A stretch of DNA of 64,000 nt from Kutzneria viridogrisea (GCA_014138725.1 JACJID010000003.1:682001-746000); one strand, 5' to 3'; shown: positions 16,900 to 25,840, counted from the stretch's first letter. Notes: generated by a model from the letters alone, not told the origin. Numbers and translations are program-made.

Positions 16900-17508
16900 T
16901 CAGGGGATCAGGTAGATGACGGCGAACAAGCCGATCCACACGATGTCGACGAAGTGCCAGTAATAGGACACGACAATCGCGGAGGTCGCCTGGGCAGGCG
17001 TGAACTTGCTCAGCTTGGTCCTGATGAGCAGGTAGACGAATGCGATCAGACCGCCGATGACGTGCAAGCCGTGGAAACCGGTTGTGAGGAAGAACACCGT
17101 GCCGAACGCGGAGCCCGCGATCGTGGTGCCCTCCTCGGCCAGGTTCCGGTACTCGTTGGCCTGGCCGAGCACGAAGATCGCACCCATCACCAGGGTCAGC
17201 AGGTACCAGCGGCGCAGGCCGAACACGTCGCCCTTCTCCGCCGCGAAAACACCCCACTGACAGGTGAAGGAGGAGGCCACGAGGATGACCGTGAACGGCA
17301 GCGCGTACGCCTTGTCCAGGTGCGTGGGCTCCGGCGGCCACACACCGACGTTCTGGGCCTTCACGGTGAAGAACATCGCGAACAGACCTGCGAAGAACAT
17401 CAGCTCGCTGGACAGCCACACGATGGTGCCCACGCTGACCATGTTGGGGCGGTTCAGCGAGTGGACTCGCTGACCGATGGGGGGCGCTGCCGTTGTCACG
17501 TCTCGCAT
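16900..17508 (-). CDS. ctaE: Cytochrome c oxidase subunit III
   Basis: A 202-residue, five-helix subunit III of the aa3 oxidase. [19 protein letters not shown] and [15 protein letters not shown] are near-invariant in actinobacteria. It stabilises subunit I and proton uptake. Start ATG (or the GTG three codons later) lacks a clear ribosome site. It precedes qcrC on the same strand, so ctaE-qcrC-qcrA-qcrB likely form one operon. ctaD (subunit I) is not in the window, as in mycobacteria where it is elsewhere. Confidence 0.95.
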   Translation of the reverse strand: MRDVTTAAPPIGQRVHSLNRPNMVSVGTIVWLSSELMFFAGLFAMFFTVKAQNVGVWPPEPTHLDKAYALPFTVILVASSFTCQWGVFAAEKGDVFGLRRWYLLTLVMGAIFVLGQANEYRNLAEEGTTIAGSAFGTVFFLTTGFHGLHVIGGLIAFVYLLIRTKLSKFTPAQATSAIVVSYYWHFVDIVWIGLFAVIYLIP

Positions 17509-17586
17509 TATTGCTTGCGGGAGATCGGCCCGCCCGGTCGGGTGGGTCGGTGCGCGGAGATCACGCAGAGATCACGGAGGGCACGG

Positions 17587-17979
17587 GTGCTCAACCGACT
17601 CCGGGCGCTGTGGCGTCGACCCCGGGAAATGCCGCTGGACGTGCGGGATCCCGATCTGGTGGTGGTCGCCGAGGCGTTCGACCTGGCAGAGGCCGATTCA
17701 GCGGTGCTGGCCCGTTCGGAGCAGTGGCGCGCCGAGGAGCAGGCCGTGCTCAGGCACCACCTGGTGCTGCCCGCGCGCGAGGTGGACCGGGCGCGGGAGG
17801 TACTCGCGCAGGACGGCTGGACGCTGGTGGAGTCCGGGCAGGGCGAGCCGGTGCCGCTGCACGCACTGCGCGCGCAGCGGTTGGACGTGCTCAGCTGCGC
17901 CCAGGAGCGGTCCCGGATGGCTGGGCTGGCACAACGGCTGGGCGGGGACTGGCTGGGGTGGGACGCACTGCAGACCTGA
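17587..17979 (+). CDS. Conserved hypothetical protein beside ctaE
   Basis: A 130-residue charged, soluble protein with no recognised domain; the central region (AEDS-like AVLARSEQWRAEEQAVLRHH) is helical and LPAREVDRAREVLAQDGWTL looks like an alpha/beta unit. The GTG start has GGAGG about seven bases upstream. A much longer frame reaching upstream is an antisense shadow of ctaE. Divergent from ctaE with 78 bases between, and followed closely by a receiver-like gene and trpD. Function unknown. Confidence 0.65.
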   Translation: MLNRLRALWRRPREMPLDVRDPDLVVVAEAFDLAEADSAVLARSEQWRAEEQAVLRHHLVLPAREVDRAREVLAQDGWTLVESGQGEPVPLHALRAQRLDVLSCAQERSRMAGLAQRLGGDWLGWDALQT

Positions 17980-17993
17980 AGGTGTGACACAGC

Positions 17994-17999
17994 TAGCAT
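17994..17999 (+). promoter_or_regulatory. Leaderless -10 box of the receiver-like gene
   Basis: TAGCAT, six bases, then the ATG; no ribosome site. This likely drives the receiver-like gene and trpD. Confidence 0.6.
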
Positions 18000-18005
18000 C
18001 CACCT

Positions 18006-18416
18006 ATGAGCGCGCAGACGTGGAAGATCCTGGTGTTCAGCCACCGGCCGGAGGTCCGCGAGGCGATCATCAACGCCGTGGGCCGGCGCCCGGCGCCCGA
18101 CCTGGGCAGGGTCGACTACCTGGAGGCCGCGACCATCACCGAGGTGCTCTACCACGTCGACGCGGGCGCGGTGGACCTGGCGATCCTCGACGGTGAGGCG
18201 CAGCCGACCGGCGGCATGGGCGTGTCCCGGCAGCTGAAGAACGAGATCACCAACTGCCCGCCGGTGGTCGTCGCGGTGCGTCGCAAGGACGACCGCTGGC
18301 TGGCCACCTGGTCGCAGGCCGACGCGGTGATCGTGCACCCGCTTGACCCGCTGGCCAGCGCGGAGACCGTGGCCGAGGTGCTGCGCTCCGTGCGGTTGCC
18401 CGCCGTCCAGGGATGA
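18006..18416 (+). CDS. Stand-alone response-regulator receiver-like protein
   Basis: A 136-residue protein with a CheY-like pattern: WKILVFSHRPEVREAI at the N-terminus and VDLAILDGEAQPTGGMGVSRQLK, where the Asp of AILDGEA is at the phospho-acceptor position. The N-terminal acidic pair and the late Lys of active receivers are not clear, so it may be a pseudo-receiver. There is no output domain. Its stop overlaps the trpD start by four bases, so the two are co-translated, but a functional link to tryptophan synthesis is unproven. Confidence 0.7.
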   Translation: MSAQTWKILVFSHRPEVREAIINAVGRRPAPDLGRVDYLEAATITEVLYHVDAGAVDLAILDGEAQPTGGMGVSRQLKNEITNCPPVVVAVRRKDDRWLATWSQADAVIVHPLDPLASAETVAEVLRSVRLPAVQG

Positions 18417-19456
18417 GCGCGCCCACCTGGCCCGGGCTGCTGGGCAAGCTGCTCGGCGGCGAGGACCTGGCAGGCGAGGAGTCCAGCTGGGCCATGGACC
18501 AGGTGATGTCCGGGCTGGCCACGCCCGCGCAGATCGCCGGGTTCGCGATCGCGCTGCGGGCCAAGGGCGAGACGCCCGAGGAGGTCGGCGGCCTGGCCGC
18601 CGCGATGCTGTCGCACGCGCGGCGGGTCGAGGTGGACGGCCAGGCCATCGACATCGTCGGCACCGGCGGGGACCAGGCGGCCACGGTCAACATCTCCACG
18701 ATGGCCGCGATCGTCACGGCCGCGGCCGGGGTGCCCGTGGTCAAGCACGGGGCGCGGGCCTCCTCTTCCAAGTCGGGCACCGGTGACGTGCTGGAGGCCC
18801 TCGGCGTGGCCATCGAGCTGTCCCCGGAGGCCGTCCGGCGCTGCGTCACCGAGCTGGGCATCGGCTTCTGCTTCGCGCCCGCCTACCACCCGGCGCTGCG
18901 CTACACCGCCGGTCCGCGCCGCGAGCTGGGCGTGCCGACCGCGTTCAACTTCCTCGGCCCGCTGACCAACCCCGCGCAGCCCAGGTACGGGCTGATCGGC
19001 TGCGCCAACCAGCGCATGGCCCCGGCGATGGCCGGGGTGTTCGCCCGGCGCGGGGCCGAGGTGCTGCTGGTGCGCGGTGATGATGGTCTCGATGAGATCA
19101 CCACCACGACCACCACTGCGGTGTGGATCACCAGCGGTGGCGCCGTGCGCACGGACAGCATCGACCCGTCCCGGCTGGGCGTGTCCCCGGCGACGCCCGA
19201 GCAGCTGCGTGGCGGCGACCCCGAGGTCAACGCCGAGGTGGTCCGCGAGCTGGTGGCCGGGCGGACCGGCCCGGTGCGTGACGCGGTGCTGCTCAACGCG
19301 GCCGGTGCCGTGGCGGTCTACCGGGGCCTGGGCGCGGACCTGCACGCCGACCTGGCCGCGGCGCTGGACGCCGTGGCCGATGCCGTGGACTCCGGCGCCG
19401 CGGCGGCCCTGTTGGAGCGCTGGATCACCCTCTCCAGCAAGCTGCACGAGGCCTGA
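18413..19456 (+). CDS. trpD: Anthranilate phosphoribosyltransferase
   Basis: A 347-residue TrpD joining anthranilate to PRPP, the second dedicated step of tryptophan synthesis. Signatures: GTGGDQAATVNIST (PRPP loop), KHGARASSSKSGTGDVLEAL and GPLTNPAQP. Length is normal. Located next to ctaE as in mycobacteria (Rv2192c), away from other trp genes. Start ATG is set by ATGA overlap with the receiver-like gene. Followed by the GTGTCGG repeat region and a convergent gene. Confidence 0.96.
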   Translation: MSAPTWPGLLGKLLGGEDLAGEESSWAMDQVMSGLATPAQIAGFAIALRAKGETPEEVGGLAAAMLSHARRVEVDGQAIDIVGTGGDQAATVNISTMAAIVTAAAGVPVVKHGARASSSKSGTGDVLEALGVAIELSPEAVRRCVTELGIGFCFAPAYHPALRYTAGPRRELGVPTAFNFLGPLTNPAQPRYGLIGCANQRMAPAMAGVFARRGAEVLLVRGDDGLDEITTTTTTAVWITSGGAVRTDSIDPSRLGVSPATPEQLRGGDPEVNAEVVRELVAGRTGPVRDAVLLNAAGAVAVYRGLGADLHADLAAALDAVADAVDSGAAAALLERWITLSSKLHEA

Positions 19457-19470
19457 GCCGCCACACGGGG

Positions 19471-19640
19471 TTTCCCCGCGTGTCGGACGTTGCGGTACCG
19501 CGTGTCGGCGCTTCCGGAGCGGTGTGTTCGCGCTTCCGGGACATGCTCTCGGCAGCTGGGAAACTGCCTCCGAGGCGCCGACACGCGGTACGCGAAGCGC
19601 CGACACGCGACGTTGGTGGCCACGCGTGTCGGCGGCTCCG
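19471..19640. repeat. GTGTCGG(CGCTTCC) repeat region between convergent genes
   Basis: Left half holds forward GTGTCGG-type units at 19480, 19502 and 19524 (22-base steps, two followed by CGCTTCCG); right half holds inverted GCGCCGACACGCG units. The centre is an imperfect dyad. It fills the space between trpD and the convergent DUF1501 gene. Same family near 40.9-41.1 and 46.6 kb. Confidence 0.8.
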
Positions 19641-19642
19641 GG

Positions 19643-20848
19643 TCAGGTGGCCAGCACGCCGTCGACACGGCCCTGGTGGCCGGCCAGCACCGCACCGGGG
19701 TCGGTGCCCAGCACGTCCTGGAGCAGGGTGGCGTAGACGTCACGGAAGTCGGTCGTGACGCGCAGATCACCGTTGTCCAGGTCGGTCAGGCTGGGCTGGT
19801 CCCCGTAGAAGCCGCCGCGCACGGTGTCGCCGACGAGGAAGACCGGGCCCGCCGTGCCGTGATCGGTCCCGTCGCTGGCGTTGGCGTGCACCCTGCGGCC
19901 GAACTCCGAGTACACCAGTGTGACGACCTGCTTGCCCCGGTCCGTGCGGCGCATCCTGGCGACGAAGCCCGACAGCGCGGAGTCCAGCTCGCCGAGCAAC
20001 CGCTGCTGGGTGCCGCGCTCGTCGGCGTGGGTGTCGAAGCCGCCGAGCGACACGGAGTAGGCCCGGGTCGGCACACCGGCTTCGACCAGGCCCGCGACCA
20101 CGTCCAACTGGGCGGCCAACTGCCCCTTGCCGCCGTCGTGGTCGTGTGTGGATCCACCGAGCTTGGCGGCGGTGGTGTGCAGGTCCGCCACCGAGCGGGC
20201 GGCCCGTGCCACCAGCGGGGACTCGCCCTGCTGGGGCTGGCCGAGCGCCTGGTAGGCGGCGCCGAGCGCACCTGTGGGCAGCTTGAGCCCGCTGACCGGC
20301 AGGCAGGCACCGGCCGCGCGCTGACCCGCCAGCAACGGGGGCAGCACCGGCTCGACCGACACGGCGCGCAGCGGGTCGTCCCCGGTGGCGTCCAGCCAGC
20401 GGCCGAGCCAGCCGGTCTGCGAGGCGGTCTGCGGCGAAGCGGTCTGCCAGATCGCCATGGACCGGAAGTGGCTGTGATCGGGCTTGGGGTAACCAACGCC
20501 ACGCAGCACGGCCAGCCGCTTGTCGTCCCAGAGCTTCTTGAGGCCCTTCATGCCGGGGTTCAGGCCCAGGTCCTCGCCCAGGTCCAGCACCTCTTCCGGC
20601 TTGTACGCCAGGTCCGGCCGCGCGTCCTGGTACGCCTTGTCCGCCGCGGGCACCACGGTGTTCAGGCCGTCGTTGCCGCCGTAGAGCGTGACCACGACCA
20701 GCACCCCGGCGTCCGGGGACAGGGGGTTCTGCGCGGCGGCGGTCATCAGCTGCGACCAGTCCACCCGGCTCGCGCCCAGCGCCAGCACCCCGGCCCCGGC
20801 CACGCCGGTGGCCAGCAGGAAGCCGCGCCGACCGAGTTTGCGCGTCAT
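19643..20848 (-). CDS. DUF1501 secreted protein with Tat signal
   Basis: A 401-residue DUF1501 (sulfatase-fold, alkaline phosphatase-like) protein. The N-terminus RKLGRRGFLLATG is a twin-arginine signal, so it is exported folded. YGGNDGLNTVVP, HSHFRSMAIWQTA, SLGGFDTHADE and DHGTAGP are family blocks with likely metal ligands. The enzymatic role is unknown. Overlaps the DUF1800 gene by ATGA, the usual pairing of these families. Inserted between trpD and ctaF relative to the mycobacterial order. Confidence 0.88.
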   Translation of the reverse strand: MTRKLGRRGFLLATGVAGAGVLALGASRVDWSQLMTAAAQNPLSPDAGVLVVVTLYGGNDGLNTVVPAADKAYQDARPDLAYKPEEVLDLGEDLGLNPGMKGLKKLWDDKRLAVLRGVGYPKPDHSHFRSMAIWQTASPQTASQTGWLGRWLDATGDDPLRAVSVEPVLPPLLAGQRAAGACLPVSGLKLPTGALGAAYQALGQPQQGESPLVARAARSVADLHTTAAKLGGSTHDHDGGKGQLAAQLDVVAGLVEAGVPTRAYSVSLGGFDTHADERGTQQRLLGELDSALSGFVARMRRTDRGKQVVTLVYSEFGRRVHANASDGTDHGTAGPVFLVGDTVRGGFYGDQPSLTDLDNGDLRVTTDFRDVYATLLQDVLGTDPGAVLAGHQGRVDGVLAT

Positions 20849-22119
20849 GTGCTCACCACGTATTCCGGCGCGCAGGCCGCCACGGCGACCAGGGCAGCGC
20901 CCTTGAGCTTGGACAGGGCGGCCGAGGTGCGCTGGCTCCAGGCGTCCACGCCCAGCAGGCGGCGTGCGTCCTCGGCGTTGGCCACGTGCGCCAGGTCGGC
21001 GTGCTGGGTGATCAGCTGGGCCAGGTGCAGCCTGGCCAGGTCCGCCGAGGTGGTCAGCCAGGACTGACCGGCGGGCCAGCCGCCGACGCTGGGCGGCTCG
21101 AACGGGACCTGGCCCATGCCGCGCAGCTCGGCCAGCAGCTGCGTGCTCGGCAGCTTGCTCGGGACCACGTCGAGCGCCCGCATCAGGCCGACGGCCCACT
21201 CCACGGGCTGCTTGACCAGCGCGGTGCCCGGGTCCCTGAACGCCGGTTCGGCGACCAGCGCCCGCAGCAGGCCCGTCACGTCCCGGCCGGGCCCGTACCC
21301 GGCGACGAGCCGGTTCAGCGCGTCAGCCGGGACCGGGTCACTGCTGACGAGCCGGAACCACAGCCTGGACGCGATGAACCGGGGCGAATCCGCACGGCCC
21401 AGCAGCACGTCCACCAGCGAGTTGGCGTCCAGCGGCCCGGTGGTGCCCAGCACCGTCTTGGCCCCGCCGTCGTGCCGTTTGGCCACGAGGTTGGCCTTGA
21501 CCGCCGCGCGGTCCACGGTCCAGCCGGTCAGCGCGCGGGCCGCCTCGCGCACGTCGTTCTCGGTGTAGTGCCCGATGCCCAGCGCGAACAGCTCCATGAA
21601 CTCGCGGGCCAGGTTCTCGTTGGGCGAGCCCGAGCGGTTGTCCTGGCCGTCCAGCCACAGCAGCAGCGCCGGATCGGTCACCATGGACTTCGCCAGCGCG
21701 GTGAAGGAGCCGGCGCCGAGCTGCCGCTGCTGCTGGTTCTGCCGCAGCATCAGCCGAGGGCCCCGCACCTTCTGCTCGCCGGTGGCGAAGTGGCCGTGCC
21801 AGAACCAGGTGAGCCGTTCCGGCAGCGCGGCCTTGACCGTGACCATGCGGTCCAGCCACCACAGGCCCGCCTTCAGCTCCTGCTGCCGCAGCGCCTGTTG
21901 CGCCTGCTTGCGCTCGGCGGGGCTGGCCTGCTTGCCCGGTCTGCCGGGATCCGGTCCCAGGTCGGGCATTGTCACGGGGTCAGGGGTCGCTCCGAGCACG
22001 GTCTGCACCGCCGCGGTGAAGCCGCCGGCCGCCAGCTGGTCCAGCTCCGCTGGCCGCGGGCCGAAACCCAGCCGGTCCAGCAGTCGCCGCGTGGCGGCCC
22101 GTTCGTCGAGTAAGGGCAC
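20845..22119 (-). CDS. DUF1800 family protein
   Basis: A 424-residue DUF1800 protein (RRLLDRLGFGPRP at the start; LTWFWHGHFATGEQKV, NENLAREFMELFALGIGHYTENDV and the PSVGGWPAGQSWLTT block). Function is unknown; these genes nearly always stand next to a DUF1501 gene, and the two may act together outside the cell or in surface polymer handling. No clear signal peptide. GTG start without a strong ribosome site. A 24-bp perfect hairpin lies between it and ctaF. Confidence 0.88.
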   Translation of the reverse strand: MPLLDERAATRRLLDRLGFGPRPAELDQLAAGGFTAAVQTVLGATPDPVTMPDLGPDPGRPGKQASPAERKQAQQALRQQELKAGLWWLDRMVTVKAALPERLTWFWHGHFATGEQKVRGPRLMLRQNQQQRQLGAGSFTALAKSMVTDPALLLWLDGQDNRSGSPNENLAREFMELFALGIGHYTENDVREAARALTGWTVDRAAVKANLVAKRHDGGAKTVLGTTGPLDANSLVDVLLGRADSPRFIASRLWFRLVSSDPVPADALNRLVAGYGPGRDVTGLLRALVAEPAFRDPGTALVKQPVEWAVGLMRALDVVPSKLPSTQLLAELRGMGQVPFEPPSVGGWPAGQSWLTTSADLARLHLAQLITQHADLAHVANAEDARRLLGVDAWSQRTSAALSKLKGAALVAVAACAPEYVVST

Positions 22120-22196
22120 CAGCCAATGCTCGCCAACCCCGCCGCCGGACGCAGCGCCGTACGCCCTTCGCTCAGCAACCCTTCAGGAGCCCAAAC

Positions 22197-22249
22197 GCCG
22201 TGAAGGTGGCTTTCGCTGCGTTGAACGCAGCGAAAGCCACCTTCACGGC
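22197..22249. terminator. Long hairpin, GTGGC variant of the AAAGTGCC family
   Basis: Perfect 24-base arms (GCCGTGAAGGTGG + CTTTCGCTGCG and complement) around loop TTGAA. Sits 11 bases beyond the ctaF stop on the minus strand, so it serves as the ctaC-ctaF terminator. Confidence 0.85.
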
Positions 22250-22260
22250 ACGAGGAGGGG

Positions 22261-22659
22261 TCAGTCGTGGTTGGGGCCGGTGTGGTACTCGAACACCAGG
22301 CCGCCGACCATGATCAGGATGATGATCACCGAGATGACCAGCATCCAGACCTGGAAGAAGGCCAGGGACAGGCCACCCATGGCGGCGGCCAGCGCCAGGC
22401 CGAAGGGCCAGTAGCTGCCCGGGCTGAAGAAGCCCAGCTCACCGGCGCCGTCGCTGATCTCGGCCTCCGGGTCGTCCTCGGGACGCTCGGTGATGCGGCG
22501 CGAGATGAACCGGAAGTAGGTGCCCACGATCAGGCACAGGCCGCCGGTCAGGGTCAGGCCGACGATGCCGACCGGCTCCTTGGCCCACAGGCCGTAGAAG
22601 ATGGCCACCAGGAAGCAGAAACCGGCGACGATCTCGAAGAGGCGCGCTTCGATCTTCAT
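22261..22659 (-). CDS. ctaF: Actinobacterial cytochrome c oxidase subunit IV
   Basis: A 132-residue protein with about four membrane helices, the actinobacteria-specific subunit IV of the aa3 oxidase (MKIEARLFE at the start; SPGSYWPFGLALAAA and VGGLVFEYHTGPNHD near the end). It follows ctaC with a 10-base gap, as in mycobacteria (Rv2199c/Rv2200c). The ATG is chosen by similarity; the longer frame reads into ctaC. Confidence 0.93.
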   Translation of the reverse strand: MKIEARLFEIVAGFCFLVAIFYGLWAKEPVGIVGLTLTGGLCLIVGTYFRFISRRITERPEDDPEAEISDGAGELGFFSPGSYWPFGLALAAAMGGLSLAFFQVWMLVISVIIILIMVGGLVFEYHTGPNHD

Positions 22660-22669
22660 GGACGGTGCC

Positions 22670-23584
22670 TCAGCTTCCCGTGCGAGCGGTGCGGTCGGTG
22701 TTGAACGGGTGCGTGGTGACCGCCACCGGGCTGCACAGCTCACCGCAGTTCATCGCGGACAGCGCCTCGGCGGCCGAGTACGGCTTGCCGGTCTTGGCGT
22801 TGATCTGCGTGCGCAGCTTCATGAACTTGTCGAACAGCTCCGGCGAGAGCGCGCGGACCTCGAAGTTCATCGCCGAGTGGTACACACCGCACAGCTCGGC
22901 GCAGCGGCCGACGAAGGCCCCCTGCTGGTCGATCGTGTTCTGGAAGGCCCAGTCCTGGTTGTTCTTCTCCGGCGAGGGGAACACGTCGCGCTTGAAGTTG
23001 AACTGCGGCACCCAGAACGAGTGGATCACGTCGGTGGAGCGCAGGTTGTACTGCACCCACTTCGTGGTCGGCAGCACGAGCAGCGGGATCTCCGAGCTGG
23101 AGCCCACGGTGCGCACCGGCTGACCGTCGGGGGTCTTGTAGCCGGGGTACTCGAACTGCCAGTTCCACTGGAAGGCCACCACGTTGACGTTCACGTCCGG
23201 CGTGTGGCTCTTGTCGGTGACCGAGTTCTCGGTCGTGGCGGTGAAGTAGAACAGCACGGCCACGATGACCACCGGGATGACCGTGTAGACGATCTCCAGC
23301 GGGTGGTTGTACTGCAACTGCTTGGGCAGTTCCTCGCCGCGCTTGCGGTGGAACACCACCGGCCACAGGATCAGCACCGCGGTGATCAGGCCGATCACCA
23401 GGGCGGCGATGACCGCGCCGGTCCACAGGTTGCGCATGTCGTCGGCCTGCGGGGTGACGCCCTGCGGCCAGCCGAACCTCAGAACCTCATCAGTGGAACA
23501 GCCGGTAGCCGCCACCGCGACCAGGCCCACCAGCCCGGCTACCTTGGCGATCCGGGCCGCCCGCGTGCCTTCCATCAGGCCCAC
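22670..23584 (-). CDS. ctaC: Cytochrome c oxidase subunit II (lipoprotein, CuA)
   Basis: Subunit II of the aa3 oxidase, about 304 residues: lipoprotein signal ending AVAATGC, two membrane helices and a periplasmic cupredoxin domain with the CuA site CAELCGVYHSAM. It receives electrons from QcrC. The GTG start is preferred because AGGAGG lies nine bases before it and the lipoprotein signal starts there. A second possible start, an in-frame ATG 29 codons upstream placed five bases after a TAGGCT box, could yield a longer leaderless product. Confidence 0.94.
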   Translation of the reverse strand: MGLMEGTRAARIAKVAGLVGLVAVAATGCSTDEVLRFGWPQGVTPQADDMRNLWTGAVIAALVIGLITAVLILWPVVFHRKRGEELPKQLQYNHPLEIVYTVIPVVIVAVLFYFTATTENSVTDKSHTPDVNVNVVAFQWNWQFEYPGYKTPDGQPVRTVGSSSEIPLLVLPTTKWVQYNLRSTDVIHSFWVPQFNFKRDVFPSPEKNNQDWAFQNTIDQQGAFVGRCAELCGVYHSAMNFEVRALSPELFDKFMKLRTQINAKTGKPYSAAEALSAMNCGELCSPVAVTTHPFNTDRTARTGS

Positions 23585-23903
23585 AGCGCGATGCCTCCTT
23601 GGTGATAACCACTCTCGCGGCGCGGGAACGGACGCCGTGACGAGCTGTGACGGCACCCAGCCGTCAGTCATGCGGGAGCCTAACCCAGACCACCCACACC
23701 CACCCCTCGGGGGTGATCGCCAGGGGTGGCCCCGTTTGCCCTGGCTGTGGCCCCGCTCACTGTCCCGCCCCACCTGGGACAACCACCGGGCACCGTGAGC
23801 CGTCCTGCATGCGACGACCAAGCGAACCCGGTGCGGCGGTCACCGGCATACTGGGCGCCACACCAGGGGTTCGCTAGCTCACACAGGAGAGGTGCGTTTA
23901 GGC
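23585..23903. promoter_or_regulatory. Divergent promoter region ctaC / asnB
   Basis: A 319-base gap without its own gene. On the minus strand TAGGCT (23677-23682) is a good -10 box for ctaC. A short CACCCCTCGGGGGTG hairpin and a related CAGGGGTGG lie in the middle. The asnB side has CATACT about 45 bases before the start and AGGAGAGG before the GTG. No recognised operator. Confidence 0.55.
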
Positions 23904-25832
23904 GTGTGCGGTCTGCTTGGACTGATCTGTCCCACCGAGAACGCCGCCCAGCAGGCGCGTTCTGCGGTCGCCGAGGCACTGCACTGCCAGCGGCACCGTG
24001 GCCCGGACGAGGCCGCGACCTGGCAGGGCGGCGAGGTGGTGTTCGGCTTCAACCGGTTGTCGATCATCGACCTGGAGCACTCCCACCAGCCGTTGCTGTG
24101 GGGCCCGCCGGGTGAGGAGGGCCGCTACGCGCTGGCCTTCAACGGTGAGATCTACAACTACATCGAGCTGCGCGCCGAGCTGATCGAGAAGTACGGCGCC
24201 CAGTTCAACACCGACGGTGACGGCGAGGTCATCGTGGTGGCGTTCCACTACATGGGCGCCGCCGCGGTCAGCCGCCTGCGCGGCATGTTCGCCTTCATGA
24301 TCTGGGACAGCCAGCGCAAGGTGGTCTTCGGCGCGCGCGACCCGTTCGGCATCAAGCCGCTGTACTACGCGGTCGGCCAGGGCGGCCTGGCCATGTCCAG
24401 CGAGAAGAAGAGCGTGCTTGAGCTCGCGCCGACCCTGGGCGTGGAGCCGAAGCTGGACCGCAGGGCGCTACAGCACTACCTGATCCTGCAGTACGTGCCG
24501 GAGCCGGAGTCGCTGAACACGCACGTGCGCAGGCTGGAGTCGGGCACCTCGTTCACCTACTCCCCCGGCGGGGAGCTGGTCACCGAGCGCTACTTCGTCC
24601 CGCGGTTCCGCCCGCGCGCGATGCACGGCCCCGCCGACGCCACCAAGCTGCACGCCGACATCGCCGACGCCCTGCGCGACTCGGTGGCCAAGCACATGCG
24701 CGCCGACGTGACGGTCGGCTCGTTCCTGTCCGGTGGCATCGACTCCACGGCCATCGCGGCGCTGGCCAAGGAGCACAACCCGGACCTGATCGCCTTCACC
24801 ACCGGCTTCGAGCGGGCCGGCTACTCCGAGGTGGACGTGGCCGCCGAGTCGGCCGCCGCGATCGGTGTGAAGCACGTGGTGCGCACGGTGACGGCGGCGG
24901 AGATGATGGAGTCGCTGCCGCTGATCGTCTGGTACCTGGACGACCCGGTGGCCGACCCGGCCCTGGTGCCGCTGTGGTTCATCGCCCGCGAGGCCCGCAA
25001 GCACGTCAAGGTGGTGCTCTCCGGTGAGGGCGCCGACGAGCTGTTCGGCGGGTACACGATCTACCGCGAGCCGCTGTCGCTGGCCGCCTTCGAGAAGGTG
25101 CCCGGCTCGCTGCGCGGGATCATGGGCAAGGTGTCCACCCGCATCCCCGAGGGGGTGCGCGGCAAGGACCTGCTGCGCCGCGGCGCGCTCACCCTGGAGC
25201 AGCGCTACTACGGCAACGCCCGGATCTTCCGCGACGACCAGCTGCGCCAGGTGCTGCGCACCTACAGCCCGGCCGTCACGCACGCCGACGCCACCGCCAA
25301 GCCGTACCGCGAGTCGGCGGGCTGGGACCCGGTGAGCCGGATGCAGCACGTGGACCTGTTCACCTGGCTGCGCGGGGACATCCTGGTCAAGGCGGACAAG
25401 GTCACCATGGCCAACTCGCTGGAGCTGCGGGTGCCGTTCCTGGACAACGAGGTGTTCCGGGTCGCCTCCCAGGTGCCGCTGGAGCAGAAGCTCACCAGGG
25501 AGACCACGAAGTACGGGCTGCGCCAGGCGCTGCGCGAGATCATCCCGGGGCACGTGCTCAACCGGCGCAAGCTGGGCTTCCCGGTGCCGATCCGGCACTG
25601 GCTGCGGGAGGACATGCACGGCTGGGCCGTGGACATCGTGCGCCAGTCGCAGACCGACCACCTGATCGACAAGCAGGCCGTGCTGGCGATCATCGAGGAG
25701 CACCGCGCCGGTGTGCTCGACCACAGCCGCCGGATCTGGGCCCTGCTGGTGTTCATGATCTGGCACGGCATCTTCACCGAGGGCCGGATCCGCCCGGAGA
25801 TCCCCGAGCCGCAGTACCCGGTCAAGCTCTGA
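23904..25832 (+). CDS. asnB: Glutamine-hydrolysing asparagine synthetase
   Basis: A 642-residue class II amidotransferase. The GTG start is chosen because the next codon is the catalytic Cys: VCGLLGL, which becomes the N-terminal nucleophile once Met is removed; the open frame four codons longer would bury it. The N-terminal glutaminase (DEAATWQ, FNGEIYNY) feeds ammonia to the C-terminal synthetase with PPi loop SGGIDST. It makes asparagine, or amidates diaminopimelate as LtsA-like proteins do. Same position beside ctaC as Rv2201. Ribosome site AGGAGAGG ends 11 bases upstream. Confidence 0.94.
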   Translation: MCGLLGLICPTENAAQQARSAVAEALHCQRHRGPDEAATWQGGEVVFGFNRLSIIDLEHSHQPLLWGPPGEEGRYALAFNGEIYNYIELRAELIEKYGAQFNTDGDGEVIVVAFHYMGAAAVSRLRGMFAFMIWDSQRKVVFGARDPFGIKPLYYAVGQGGLAMSSEKKSVLELAPTLGVEPKLDRRALQHYLILQYVPEPESLNTHVRRLESGTSFTYSPGGELVTERYFVPRFRPRAMHGPADATKLHADIADALRDSVAKHMRADVTVGSFLSGGIDSTAIAALAKEHNPDLIAFTTGFERAGYSEVDVAAESAAAIGVKHVVRTVTAAEMMESLPLIVWYLDDPVADPALVPLWFIAREARKHVKVVLSGEGADELFGGYTIYREPLSLAAFEKVPGSLRGIMGKVSTRIPEGVRGKDLLRRGALTLEQRYYGNARIFRDDQLRQVLRTYSPAVTHADATAKPYRESAGWDPVSRMQHVDLFTWLRGDILVKADKVTMANSLELRVPFLDNEVFRVASQVPLEQKLTRETTKYGLRQALREIIPGHVLNRRKLGFPVPIRHWLREDMHGWAVDIVRQSQTDHLIDKQAVLAIIEEHRAGVLDHSRRIWALLVFMIWHGIFTEGRIRPEIPEPQYPVKL

Positions 25833-25840
25833 ACACGCGG

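Noticed and set aside
16672-17586. N-terminal part of a 435-codon plus-strand frame ending at 17979
   Set aside because: Antisense to qcrC and ctaE; only the last 130 codons, after a GTG with a ribosome site, look like a gene.
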